From NCBI GenBank assembly GCA_943787605.1, contig CALSNB010000001.1:558001-622000 (forward strand): a stretch of 64,000 nucleotides of DNA. Reading direction: 5' to 3'. Source of the DNA: GCA-2697345 sp002697345 (lineage in GTDB: Bacteria > Pseudomonadota > Alphaproteobacteria > Rhodobacterales > Rhodobacteraceae). The first letter of the stretch is position 1. Every line of letters starts with the position of its first letter. Positions 1 through 8,350 of this stretch are shown piece after piece. The notes beneath the pieces were generated by a model, which saw nothing but the letters and a program-made list of their open reading frames with translations, searched no databases and had not been told where the DNA came from. Made by a program: the position numbers and the translations under genes.

Positions 1-920
1 ATTTCATAAACTTCACTATTGGTTACAGCTTTAAGTTCAATAAGTTTTTTCTTTCTTTGATTCTCAGTTAGTGCATCAACCTTATTCAGTGCCACTATTT
101 TTGGTTTATATCTAAGATCACCTCCATATTTTTCTAACTCCGTAACTATAGTACTATACTCTTTTGTTACAGACTTGGAGGTACCATCAACTAAGTGTAG
201 AAGAACTGCGCACCTTTCGACATGTCCTAGAAACCGATCCCCGATCCCCTTACCTTCAGAAGCCCCTTGGATTAAACCTGGAATGTCCGCAACAACAAAT
301 TCTGTTCTATCGATCCCAACAACTCCAAGATTCGGGTGTAATGTGGTAAAAGGATAGTCAGCAATTTTTGGTCTCGCGTTAGAACAAGCTGCAAGAAAAG
401 TAGATTTTCCAGCATTTGGTACTCCCAACAACCCAACGTCGGCAATTAGTTTTAACTTAAGCCAAACTGTGCGATCTATTCCCGCTTGACCAGGATTTGC
501 GCGCCTTGGAGCACGGTTAAGGGACGTCTTGAAGTGAAGGTTGCCAAAGCCACCATTTCCCCCAGTGCCTAGCTTAAATTTTTGCCCTAAGGTTGCCATA
601 TCGACTAACACAGTTTCTTCATCTTCATCGAGAATCTCTGTTCCCACAGGAACCTTTAGAATAATATGGTCACCATCTTTCCCAGATCGTTGTTTCCCCA
701 TCCCATTCTGACCATTTTTTGCAAAGAAATGCTGTTGGTATCGATAATCTATTAATGTATTTAGGCCATCAACTGCTTCAATTATAACGTCTCCGCCTCG
801 TCCACCGTTTCCTCCGTCTGGCCCACCGTATTCGATATGCTTTTCTCTGCGAAAGCTAACAGAGCCACTTCCTCCCGAGCCAGATCGAATGTAAACTTTT
901 GCCAAATCAAGAAATTTCAA
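1..920 (-). CDS. obgE: GTPase ObgE/CgtA, C-terminal part cut by window edge
   Basis: Obg is a ribosome-associated GTPase in large-subunit assembly and stress control. The reading frame runs off the window at base 1, leaving about 306 residues. The N-terminal glycine-rich Obg fold is visible (SGSGGSGSVSFRREK, GGPDGGNGGRGGDV), followed by the G domain with Walker A GVPNAGKST, the switch II element ADIPGLIQGA and NKVD. The start is TTG at 920: the frame has a TAG three codons upstream and no ATG in between, so TTG is the only usual start. It is last in the same-strand run rplU-rpmA-LysE-GNAT-obgE, an order I know from Rhodobacterales. Identity is certain; only the start is inferred. Confidence 0.96.
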   Translation of the reverse strand, partial: MKFLDLAKVYIRSGSGGSGSVSFRREKHIEYGGPDGGNGGRGGDVIIEAVDGLNTLIDYRYQQHFFAKNGQNGMGKQRSGKDGDHIILKVPVGTEILDEDEETVLVDMATLGQKFKLGTGGNGGFGNLHFKTSLNRAPRRANPGQAGIDRTVWLKLKLIADVGLLGVPNAGKSTFLAACSNARPKIADYPFTTLHPNLGVVGIDRTEFVVADIPGLIQGASEGKGIGDRFLGHVERCAVLLHLVDGTSKSVTKEYSTIVTELEKYGGDLRYKPKIVALNKVDALTENQRKKKLIELKAVTNSEVYE

Positions 921-951
921 TTTAATACCCTACGCTATTTCATAAAAAACA

Positions 952-1494
952 CTAATCTAGTTTTTTAATATAAGTCCAAGTTGTAACCATCGCTGATCGC
1001 GCCACGGAAAAGCTTTCGGCCTCTCCAATATACTCGAAGCCAGCATTTATTAATACCCTAGATGAAGCAGGATTATCTTGAAAAACTGAGCCAAAAATAG
1101 TTTTACAGTCTTGAGGGTTGAATTCAATAAACGCTTTTACAGCTTCAGTTGCAACTCCCGTATTCCAGATAGCAGGAATAACCCAGTAAGCTATTTCAGA
1201 TTGGGATCTGTCTAATCTGTTCAAACTTACAACTCCAATTAAATCAGCCCCTCCCGACTCTTCATATTCAATACCCCATGCGTCTAAAGAGGTTTCATCA
1301 GACATAGATTTTTCAATAAAATCTTTTACGAAGTCGGGAGTTAATGGATGTGGAATAGTTCCAGACGATCTAGCAAGCCGAATGTCTCTTACATACATTT
1401 CCACCTTCGTAACGTCAGATAAGCTTAAAGGCCTTATATTAAACCGCCTTGTCTTAAACACAGTTTTTTCTGGGATTTCTATAAAGGTACTCAT
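952..1494 (-). CDS. GNAT-family N-acetyltransferase (RimJ/RimL-like)
   Basis: 180 residues, the usual size for a RimJ/RimL-type GNAT enzyme that transfers acetyl from acetyl-CoA to an amine. The acetyl-CoA loop is around residues 110-117 (WNTGVATEA), and the C-terminal NPASSRVLINAGF (141-153) is the typical 'N.aSrrvleklGF' signature of this subfamily. Its start overlaps the end of the upstream LysE gene by four bases, which suggests translational coupling. The acceptor could be a ribosomal protein N-terminus, given the rplU/rpmA context, but the sequence does not show the substrate. Confidence 0.85.
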   Translation of the reverse strand: MSTFIEIPEKTVFKTRRFNIRPLSLSDVTKVEMYVRDIRLARSSGTIPHPLTPDFVKDFIEKSMSDETSLDAWGIEYEESGGADLIGVVSLNRLDRSQSEIAYWVIPAIWNTGVATEAVKAFIEFNPQDCKTIFGSVFQDNPASSRVLINAGFEYIGEAESFSVARSAMVTTWTYIKKLD

Positions 1495-2093
1495 AGCTCA
1501 CCTGCTACAAGGACACTAAGAACAGTTAATAAGGTAATAGCGCCGAGGGTCCACATCAAATACTTTTCTAGCCATGTACCAGCAAAGTATTGAGCAATTT
1601 TGACACCTCCCATTGTCCATAGTGGATGAAATATTAGCTGTATAATCAATATGATAACTGCCATTATTAATGTTGTTTGGAATACAGGAGAATTATCATA
1701 AGTAAAGGCGGTAAAACTAGTAGTTATTAACGCCCAAGCTTTTGGGTTAAACGGGTGAACCAAAAGTCCAGCTATAAACCCAGGAACTTTTTCTATATCC
1801 TCTTTTACCTGAAATCGCATATTTGCTACTCGCCATGCTAACCATATCATATACCCAGCAGACACCCATTTTAGGAGTGAAAAAACTAAAGGAGCGCCTG
1901 ATGCAGCCTCCAACAAGCCGAACCCGATTGGCCAAATAATAAGTTGTTTACCAATACAAACACCAAAAACAAACGGCAATGAGGACTTGAATCCAAATTT
2001 TGCTCCAGCTGCCATAAGTACCATATTAGCTGGACCTGGAGTGCCAATCACACTTACAGCAAAAAAAACAAAACTAGCTAACGCTATACTCAT
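1491..2093 (-). CDS. LysE/RhtB-family amino-acid exporter
   Basis: 200-residue inner-membrane protein with about six hydrophobic segments. The family motif near the N terminus is clear (GTPGPANMVLMAAGAKFG, residues about 17-34). LysE/RhtB proteins export amino acids such as lysine, threonine or homoserine; the substrate here cannot be told. It lies just downstream of the rpmA terminator and overlaps the GNAT gene by four bases, so the two are probably co-translated. Confidence 0.85.
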   Translation of the reverse strand: MSIALASFVFFAVSVIGTPGPANMVLMAAGAKFGFKSSLPFVFGVCIGKQLIIWPIGFGLLEAASGAPLVFSLLKWVSAGYMIWLAWRVANMRFQVKEDIEKVPGFIAGLLVHPFNPKAWALITTSFTAFTYDNSPVFQTTLIMAVIILIIQLIFHPLWTMGGVKIAQYFAGTWLEKYLMWTLGAITLLTVLSVLVAGEL

Positions 2094-2110
2094 AATTATA
2101 ACCTTAAAAT

Positions 2111-2140
2111 AAAAAAGGACCGACTTAAAAAGTCGATCCC
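2111..2140 (-). terminator. Intrinsic terminator of the rplU-rpmA operon
   Basis: On the minus strand a 10-bp stem (GGATCGACTT / AAGTCGGTCC, one G-T wobble) with a three-base loop is followed directly by six T. It lies about 25 bases after the rpmA stop and before the LysE start, so it separates the ribosomal-protein transcript from the LysE-GNAT-obgE genes, at least partly. Confidence 0.85.
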
Positions 2141-2165
2141 TTAAAAATACTTTCTTTAGGTACGA

Positions 2166-2435
2166 CTACTCTGCTGCTTCAGCTTTCGGAAGAACTGAGA
2201 TAAATGTACGACCTTTTAGACCCTTGTGAAATTTTACAGAGCCATCAACTTTAGCAAAAATGGTGTGATCTTTTCCCAAACCAACGCCTTCGCCAGGCCA
2301 CCATCGCGTACCACGCTGACGACATATAATATTGCCTGGAATAACTACCTCACCACCGAACTTTTTAACTCCAAGACGTCTTCCAGCCGAGTCTCGGCCG
2401 TTACGTGATGAACCTCCAGCTTTTTTATGAGCCAT
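2166..2435 (-). CDS. rpmA: 50S ribosomal protein L27
   Basis: 89 residues, normal length. It begins MAHKKAGGSSRNGRDS and carries the conserved RQRGTRWWPGEGVGLGKDHT core. L27 reaches the peptidyl-transferase centre of the ribosome. Here it starts directly at MAHKKAGG with no cleavable N-terminal extension of the Firmicutes type. The start overlaps the end of rplU by 11 bases, so L21 and L27 are translationally coupled. Confidence 0.98.
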   Translation of the reverse strand: MAHKKAGGSSRNGRDSAGRRLGVKKFGGEVVIPGNIICRQRGTRWWPGEGVGLGKDHTIFAKVDGSVKFHKGLKGRTFISVLPKAEAAE

Positions 2436-3051
2436 TGTTACTCTCCTTGGTTACCTTCTTAGTTTTTTTACTAGCAGGTTTAGATACTGGTTTCTTTTCT
2501 GAAGTGCCTACTTTTTTAACCTCAACAGGTTTTTTTGCTTTTGCTGTGCTAGGCTTCTTTGCTGCTACTTTTTTTGTCGCGGGAACTGTCTTAGCTTCAG
2601 AAATTGTTTTTGGTTTTACCTCAGGTGTAGGGGACTTTGCCACTTTAGATGGCTTTTCAGACTTAACTGGACTAGAAACCTTTTCAATAATTAACCCTGT
2701 CCCACTTAAGGCTTCCTTAACTCCAGATTTCTTAGCACCTTTGGCTAAAATCTCAGTAATACGCAAAAGTGTTAGTTGTTGCCTATGGCCTTTTGTTCTT
2801 TTTGAGGAATGTTTTCTTCGACGTTTAACAAAATTTATTGTTTTAACACCCTTAATTTGTTCAATAACTTCAGCTTGAACGCCCGCATCAGCTACAAGTG
2901 GGCTACCTACAACTGTCTTAGCCCCACCAACCAATAGAATTTCATTAAACTGTATCTTTTCGCCAGCCTGGGCATCGAGTTTTTCAACTCTGAGAACATC
3001 ACCTGAAGAAACTTTATATTGTTTTCCGCCAGTCTTTAAAACTGCAAACAT
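2425..3051 (-). CDS. rplU: 50S ribosomal protein L21 with long basic C-terminal tail
   Basis: The first ~103 residues are a normal L21 (MFAVLKTGGKQYKV start; KRRRKHSSKRTKGHRQQ RNA-binding loop; LLRITEI end). A further ~105 residues, rich in Lys, Ala, Pro, Ser and Thr, carry no visible fold. Tails of this type, though often shorter, are known from Rhodobacterales and related alphaproteobacteria. The tail is probably disordered and could contact rRNA or be trimmed; the sequence does not settle this. First gene of the rplU-rpmA transcription unit, behind a structured leader. Confidence 0.96.
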   Translation of the reverse strand: MFAVLKTGGKQYKVSSGDVLRVEKLDAQAGEKIQFNEILLVGGAKTVVGSPLVADAGVQAEVIEQIKGVKTINFVKRRRKHSSKRTKGHRQQLTLLRITEILAKGAKKSGVKEALSGTGLIIEKVSSPVKSEKPSKVAKSPTPEVKPKTISEAKTVPATKKVAAKKPSTAKAKKPVEVKKVGTSEKKPVSKPASKKTKKVTKESNNGS

Positions 3052-3063
3052 TGTATTTATCCT

Positions 3064-3150
3064 GTCATAGCCGCGCCCTACGGTCTCCTATTGGTGTTAA
3101 GGGTACTTAAGTCAGTACCACCTCGGGCAGCGTGTTCCGGATTGGAACCA
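3064..3150 (-). promoter_or_regulatory. Structured 5' leader of rplU-rpmA
   Basis: The stretch just upstream of rplU is noticeably more GC-rich and folded than other spacers here. On the minus strand there is a hairpin GTTCC-AATCC-GGAAC (3134-3148), then nested helices: GCCC/GGGC (3075-3078 with 3125-3128), GGTG/CACC (3093-3096 with 3119-3122), and GTACT/AGTAC with a six-base loop (about 3103-3118). An asymmetric internal loop separates the inner two helices. Autogenous leaders in front of ribosomal-protein operons are well known. That this one is bound by L21 or L27 is inference. Confidence 0.5.
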
Positions 3151-3162
3151 TAATTAAAAAAT

Positions 3163-3179
3163 TAGTATCACTGATACTA
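3163..3179. promoter_or_regulatory. Perfect palindrome upstream of the rplU leader
   Basis: TAGTATCA-C-TGATACTA is an 8-bp perfect inverted repeat with one central base. It sits at the promoter-proximal end of the rplU leader, where an operator would be expected. No regulator family was recognised from the sequence. Confidence 0.4.
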
Positions 3180-3277
3180 TATGAGCGCCTTATTCAAGTT
3201 TTTCATACACAAGTCAACTCAGAAAAGTATTTCTTTAAAGGTTATTTTTTGGCTATGAGTCATTAGCTGTAAAATCT

Positions 3278-4120
3278 TTATGCGCCACCCTGCTCACTTA
3301 AAGTAGCGAATGCTTGGCCAAGCCTATAACTCTGATCCTCAAAGGCCTTATCTAAAATATAATTAATAGTGTTATTTAGACGTTTACTTGGCAAAGACTT
3401 AGAAAAATCTAACAAATTATTTAACTCATTGTTTGTTAAGTCTTGATAATTATAAGATGTAAAACTCATTACCCACTCAGTCATTCTTTTACGAGTTTCA
3501 ATTTCGTTTGCCCAAATTTTTGATATTATTTCAGCCTCCAATAACCTCTGTTTGTCACTCGGCAAACTTAATGAATAACCTTGATAAAATGCTAGATTTG
3601 AATTCATTGAGCTGGAAACATTATCTTCAATATAATGATTTTCTTCAATAATTTTTTGATATACTTTTAAACGGTTTGGTTTGAAGTATTTCAATTGATT
3701 AAAGATCTTTTTTGCCTCTGCCTTTCCAAGCTCACTTTTAAGTATTCTCCTAGTCGTTAATTCATTCTTGATTAGCTTTTTACCGAATGTAGTTTCATAA
3801 AAATCTATCGCATTTTCAACATCTTCAAATATATTTAATTTTAGTAATTCGTTTCTAAAAAATTCTTGCATACTATCTGAAGAATAAATTTCATTTAGTT
3901 TACTAACCCATTCCTGAGACTGTTGACCTTCCTCCTTCAACATTTCAATACCAGCTGTAACGCCCTCGTTCTGCAGTTCTTGAAAAAGATCTTTTAAGTT
4001 TAAAACTTGAACTAAACGGTTAACTTCTGTTTTCTCTATTGCTTGAACTGGTAATGTTAAAAAAAATATTAAGAAAAATTTGTGTAATAATTTTATTATA
4101 AAATATATTAAAAAAATAAT
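3278..4120 (-). CDS. DUF2059-domain secreted protein, start codon not canonical
   Basis: The nearest ATG (3943) gives 221 residues, but the open frame continues upstream and encodes a clear signal peptide (IIKLLHKFFLIFFLTLPVQA, about 4099-4040) followed by mature sequence beginning IEKTEVNRL. No ATG, GTG or TTG lies in this upstream frame before the stop at 4133-4135; only ATT/ATA codons are available. The body shows features I associate with the Rhodobacterales DUF2059 proteins found beside rplU (NSNLAFYQGY, WANEIETRKRMTEW, DQSYRLGQAF). It is probably periplasmic; its function is unknown. Either a rare ATT/ATA start is used, or the start was lost by mutation or sequence error. Confidence 0.65.
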   Translation of the reverse strand: MIFLIYFIIKLLHKFFLIFFLTLPVQAIEKTEVNRLVQVLNLKDLFQELQNEGVTAGIEMLKEEGQQSQEWVSKLNEIYSSDSMQEFFRNELLKLNIFEDVENAIDFYETTFGKKLIKNELTTRRILKSELGKAEAKKIFNQLKYFKPNRLKVYQKIIEENHYIEDNVSSSMNSNLAFYQGYSLSLPSDKQRLLEAEIISKIWANEIETRKRMTEWVMSFTSYNYQDLTNNELNNLLDFSKSLPSKRLNNTINYILDKAFEDQSYRLGQAFATLSEQGGA

Positions 4121-4232
4121 TAGACACTCTTCTTATCCCTTTAGTGTTAACGCTATGAATAAGAACCTTAGGTTATACTATGGAGAAAAAGCCTCATATT
4201 AAGATAATATCTGGAGCAAATACTTTAGTTTA

Positions 4233-5165
4233 TCAATTAATTGTAAATGTCACTTGAAACGGGTCAGCTCCTACTTTCAGAGCATAAATTTTTGTTTCAG
4301 AGTGCTGATAATTCAAATCAAAACTACTCGATGCTGTCATTTTAAAGCCTAGGGAGTATTTACTGCTCTCCGTAACTGTGTAGGCCGCGTCCATAACTAT
4401 CATAATTTGTTTTGCATTACTTATAGTTGTCGCTTTTGTTACCCCATCCGCCTGAAGAAGCGCTACTCGTAGTCCGGCATCTTCTTCCATATCAGCATCA
4501 AAAGATCCGTCACCAAGGGTCTCATAAATCTCTGTAGTGTAATCTGGATCTGCGGTAGATCCACAATCTATACCTAAAGTTGCCCGGTTATCGGAACCAG
4601 GTTGTGGGCTAATAAGTGTTTCGCCGCTTATGCTACCACCACCGTACGCTGACGTACTCGCAATTGTCCAACAGGTTGTACCAGCTCCAGTCTTGCCAGT
4701 AATGTGTGGTGTTGAAAGTCTCTGTAAGTTGTTGAGAGAGCCTATTTTTTAACACCATAACGAGATGGTTATAAGTACCAGTTTTAATATTAGCCATTAG
4801 TAGGAAGTGTTCCAGCCTGGCAGGGTATGTTATAATATGCTCAACGCTTGCATCAGTTCAAGTAACCAAGAGCAGGACGAAAAATCTTGAGTGGAACCTG
4901 ACCCAGTCGTATAGGGATTAGCCGTACACAAACCAAATTTGTAAAAGTGAATTTTATAAAAATCAGGAACTCTCCTTACACGATGATCCAGTTGCTCCAT
5001 CAATATCAGTTACTATCGCTGCACCAGTCTGAGCCTAGGGCTTAACGCATTAGCGATAATAGCCCCACCAGCAGTTCTTGTGCAGGCCGACGTCTGTCTC
5101 TGCGTAAGCCGAGTTACAAAACATAACTATACAAACAAAAACTAAACTATTCTACAAAAACTCAT
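4233..5165 (-). pseudogene. Decayed secreted-protein gene with several frameshifts
   Basis: Read on the minus strand, one protein can be followed across several frames. It starts with a hydrophobic leader from ATG 5165 that is interrupted by stops and ends NSAYAETDVG. It continues through TGAAIVTDIDGATGSSC, FYKFGLCTANPYTTGS, DASVEHIITYPARLEHF and TGTYNHLVMVLKN, then GKTGAGTTCWTIAST to the C terminus ALKVGADPFQVTFTIN. Only the last part (open from about 4745, first ATG at 4490) is an uninterrupted frame. Two stops in the leader and at least three frame changes mean no full product. I do not recognise a named family; it was probably a small exported protein. It begins three bases after the barrel gene stop, so the two once formed an operon. 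Confidence 0.65.
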
Positions 5166-5167
5166 AA

Positions 5168-6120
5168 TTAAAATCCACTAACTGTAACTAGGCCAACCGA
5201 CTTCTTTTTAATTCTATTTTCCCTTTGAACAGGCTTAAATAATTCACTACGAATAGGTTGAAGTTTTGTTTGCAACGCGAATGATCTTTTTTTCCGAGAT
5301 TTTTTTGTTGTGCCACCAAGTGGTATAGAAAAACTAACTGACCCGATTGTATCCGATGCCTTTGTATCTGTTTTCTGAGAAGCAATCCTTATAGACATGT
5401 TTGGAAAGATTTCTGCAGTTAGTCCAAACTCGTCTGAATCTGTATTATAACCAACTCCATCTTCCCAATGCGAGCCTTTAAAATAAATATCTGAGCCATA
5501 AAAGAAGGGGAGTTCATATGACAACTTATAATCATATCCATCTAAAGCTGTCTCTGTAACTCCTTTGTACAGTACTGGACTTGATAAACCTTCGTAATAG
5601 TTTGCCCTTAGCTGTGCAATCGACGTTAAAAACTCTGCGCCAAAACTTGCTCGGCTATTATTAACTGCTAGCTCACTATCCACAAAAGCATTGACACCAA
5701 TTATCACTGTATCTGCATCATTAATGTGTCGAGCACCAAAGCCTATATTAGCCGTTGCTCTTCCACCATGGTTCACAACGGAGGTTTGGTTGAAAATACC
5801 CCAGTTAGAAGTTTCTTTAAGTCTATAAACTGATATTGCTTCCCCAAAAGTCTTATCGTTTTCTCTACCAATGTTAAGGTCCAGATACATCCAATTTCCA
5901 GTGGTTAGAGACTCTTCCAATCCATCAGCCCCTTTATTTGCTTTGTCTAATGCGAGCTTTGTGGCTTTGCTTTTTGCAATCGTACTTAAGCTTCCGTCAC
6001 TTGCAACGTCGGCAACGACAGTTGCGAGCCCAGAAGATACTACCGTCTCATCTGCACTAACAGAAAAGCCCAACTTAGGGCTGTAATTAGAATAGGAAAT
6101 GTTATTTTTTTTATCTGCAC
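5168..6120 (-). pseudogene. Inverse-autotransporter (intimin-type) beta-barrel, signal peptide frameshifted
   Basis: The downstream frame (301 residues from TTG 6073) looks like an intimin/invasin IAT beta domain: GNWMYLDLNIGREND, TANIGFGARHINDADTVIIGVNAFVD, SFGAEFLTSIAQLRANYYEG, then LFKPVQRENRI. No Ig-like passenger follows, so this is a barrel-only form. Upstream in another frame, from GTG 6120, lies a good signal peptide (QIKKITFPILITALSWAF). It would join the barrel as ..AFSVSA-DETVV if the TTTT run near 6060 had one more T. As it stands, the exported form cannot be made. Whether this is real decay, an error or phase variation is open; T4 is short for slippage. Confidence 0.65.
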
Positions 6121-6306
6121 ATCTAACCGCAATAAGTTATTTAAATTATGTCGAGAATCTTTTAAAAAATATCAAATTTTACTACCGTTACAATTATTGA
6201 AATGCGACATTTTAGCCTTTTTTAGGTAAAGTAAAAAAGTATAGAAGGTTAACAAAACTTTAACGTTAAATAGGTTTTCCTATTTATTAATCAATAAGGA
6301 TTTTTG

Positions 6307-7261
6307 ATGGCAAATGTTTATACACTACCTGAAATACTTGACGCCTTAAAACAAGTAGACTTAGTCGATATTATTGGTCAGGGCTTCGTATCTCTCAGTA
6401 AAAACCAAGTCATGACCCCACCAATTGGAGAAATGTTATTTCCAGATTCTAATGGAGAAGTTCACATTAAATATGGTGCCATAAAAAATGATAATGACTT
6501 TGTAATAAAAATGGCAACAGGGTTTTTTAACAATCCACAAAAAGGCTTACCCCCTTTTAGTGGCTGTATGTTAGTTTTTAGTCAGCACACAGGCCAAATT
6601 AAGGCAGTCTTACTTGAAGAAGGGGAGTTAACTAATCACCGCACTGCCGCTGCAGGTGCAGTTGCAGCAAAATATTTAGCTCCAAAGACATGTTGATCAA
6701 ATAGGAATTGTTGGGACTGGGGTTCAAGCCCGTATGCAAGCTTTATACTTACAAGAAGTAACAGAATGTCGAAACATTTCAGTATGGGGGCGGGATACTA
6801 TTAAGGCTGAGCATGCTGCCCAAGATATGAAAGATATGGGATTTCAAGCTAAGGCGGAAACTAATTTAAAGTACTTATGCGAAAACAGTCAATTGATTGT
6901 CACAGCAACTCCTTCGTGCGAACCACTACTTGAAGCTCATATGATTAAACCAGGTACGCACATCACAGCAATGGGATCGGACACTCATGAAAAATGCGAA
7001 CTATCAGTTGATATTTTAGAAGTAGCAGACATAGTTTCTACTGACAGCATAGATCAAGCAATTTCCCGCGGTGAAATTTCCCATGCACTACGATCTAGAA
7101 AAATCAAAAAAGAAAATATAGTTGAGTTAGGACAAATAATTCTTGATCCTAAAACTGGTCGAAAATCAGATTCTGAAATAACTGTTTCAGATTTATCAGG
7201 AGTTGCTATTCAGGACATAATGATCGCGAAAGCAATAACAAAAATTTTGGAGCCTAAGTAA
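6307..7261 (+). pseudogene. Ornithine cyclodeaminase/mu-crystallin family, split by a frameshift
   Basis: Two adjacent frames make one normal protein of about 318 residues. The first (6307-6696) ends GAVAAKYLAPKTC then stop. The second picks up as DQIGIVGTGVQARMQALYLQ, which contains the NAD(P)-binding GTGVQA loop. One extra base around 6690 (TGTTGAT) explains the break. The family includes ornithine cyclodeaminase, alanine dehydrogenase, iminosuccinate reductase (BhcD) and EutC. A PLP dehydratase sits convergently next door, a pairing also seen in hydroxyaspartate and ectoine pathways, but the rest of those clusters is missing. Start: AAGGA at 6296-6300 favours ATG 6307 over TTG 6304. Confidence 0.8.
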
Positions 7262-7266
7262 ATTTA

Positions 7267-8250
7267 TTAATTTTGAGATAATAATTTTTGCACGAGTGAT
7301 TGATCAACATTGGCTCCACAAGCAATAACTATGGACGTCTGCCCTTTAAGCTGTTCAGATACTTTTTCATAACCAGCTAGCGCGAGAGCTGCAGAGCCTT
7401 CTATTATTTGATGTTCATCAAATGCAAACTTTAGGAAGGAACTAGTTATCTCTTTTTCATCACACCAAAGAAGTTCATCAACAGTTGACTTGCAGATTTC
7501 AAATGTAACTGTATCTGAGTCAATACCTCCAGAAACACCGTCGGCTAACGTGGGCAAGTGTTTTGTATCTACGATCCTTCCTAACTTTAGAGAGTCTCCA
7601 AGTGTACAAGAGTTTTCAGCAGAAACACCCCAGACTTTAATATTTGGGTTAACGGCCTTTAAAACAGCAGAGATCCCGCTTATCAAGCCCCCTCCTCCCA
7701 TTGAAACAAAGACATTATCTATTCCATTTTGACCAAGGGCTTCAATAAGCTCCAGGCCTATAGTTCCTTGTCCAGCAATAATATCCAAATCGTTATAAGG
7801 TGATACGTAGAGATATCCCTCCTCCTTAGCTAACTTCTGTGCATGTGTCTCTGCTTCACCAGACTCTTGACCCTCAAGAATTACTGTTATGCCATACGAT
7901 CTTATTTTCTCTAATTTTACGATAGCAACAGTCTCTGGGAGAACTACAGTTAAATCACCTCCAAGTTCCCGTGCCGCATAAGAGCATGCAAGCCCGTGGT
8001 TGCCAGAGGATGCAGTTATGAGTTTAGCATTTTTAAGAACACCTTCTTTTTCAAGTTGAGTTAACTTACTAAATGCTCCACGTATTTTAAACGAACCGCT
8101 AAACTGAAAATTCTCTGCTTTGAAAAATAAATCCGTTCCATAAATATTAGATTTAATAAGTGGGCTATTAGATATCTTCTCCACTATCCTTTTGTGAGCA
8201 TTTTCTGATTTTATCTTTAAATTCTCTAAAGAAATGTTATTTTTTGTCAT
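7267..8250 (-). CDS. Threonine/serine dehydratase-family PLP enzyme
   Basis: 327 residues, fold-type II PLP enzyme. The Schiff-base lysine is in SGSFKIRGA (K55), the substrate loop is SSGNHGLA (81-88), and the phosphate-binding glycine loop is SMGGGGL (183-189). There is no C-terminal ACT domain, so it is of the catabolic type (threonine/serine dehydratase, hydroxyaspartate dehydratase or serine racemase class). Neighbouring OCD-family remnants hint at a hydroxyaspartate-like substrate (BhcB-like), but this is not provable from the sequence. Its promoter region contains two palindromes shared with the divergent nitroreductase gene. Confidence 0.85.
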   Translation of the reverse strand: MTKNNISLENLKIKSENAHKRIVEKISNSPLIKSNIYGTDLFFKAENFQFSGSFKIRGAFSKLTQLEKEGVLKNAKLITASSGNHGLACSYAARELGGDLTVVLPETVAIVKLEKIRSYGITVILEGQESGEAETHAQKLAKEEGYLYVSPYNDLDIIAGQGTIGLELIEALGQNGIDNVFVSMGGGGLISGISAVLKAVNPNIKVWGVSAENSCTLGDSLKLGRIVDTKHLPTLADGVSGGIDSDTVTFEICKSTVDELLWCDEKEITSSFLKFAFDEHQIIEGSAALALAGYEKVSEQLKGQTSIVIACGANVDQSLVQKLLSQN

Positions 8251-8350
8251 AAATACTCCAATTATAAAATTAATGTTGATCGTATTTTGTTATTATTATT
8301 CAGATGACGCAGGCTGTATCAAGCTATAAGTAAGTTTTCATCCTTTATAG

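Noticed and set aside
164..357. Short plus-strand ORFs of about 60 codons
   Set aside because: They lie antisense inside the intact obgE frame and have no ribosome site or recognisable protein features.
2405..2878. 157-codon plus-strand ORF
   Set aside because: Exact shadow of rplU; its hydrophobic look comes from reading Lys/Ala-rich codons on the other strand.
3121..3150. GGTTCC-AATCC-like motif resembling a tRNA T-arm
   Set aside because: No acceptor, D or anticodon stem fits around it; it is better explained as part of the rplU leader hairpins.
6307..8250. Ectoine (eutBC) or hydroxyaspartate (bhcBD) catabolic cluster
   Set aside because: The OCD-family and dehydratase genes are convergent, and eutADE or bhcAC partners are absent.
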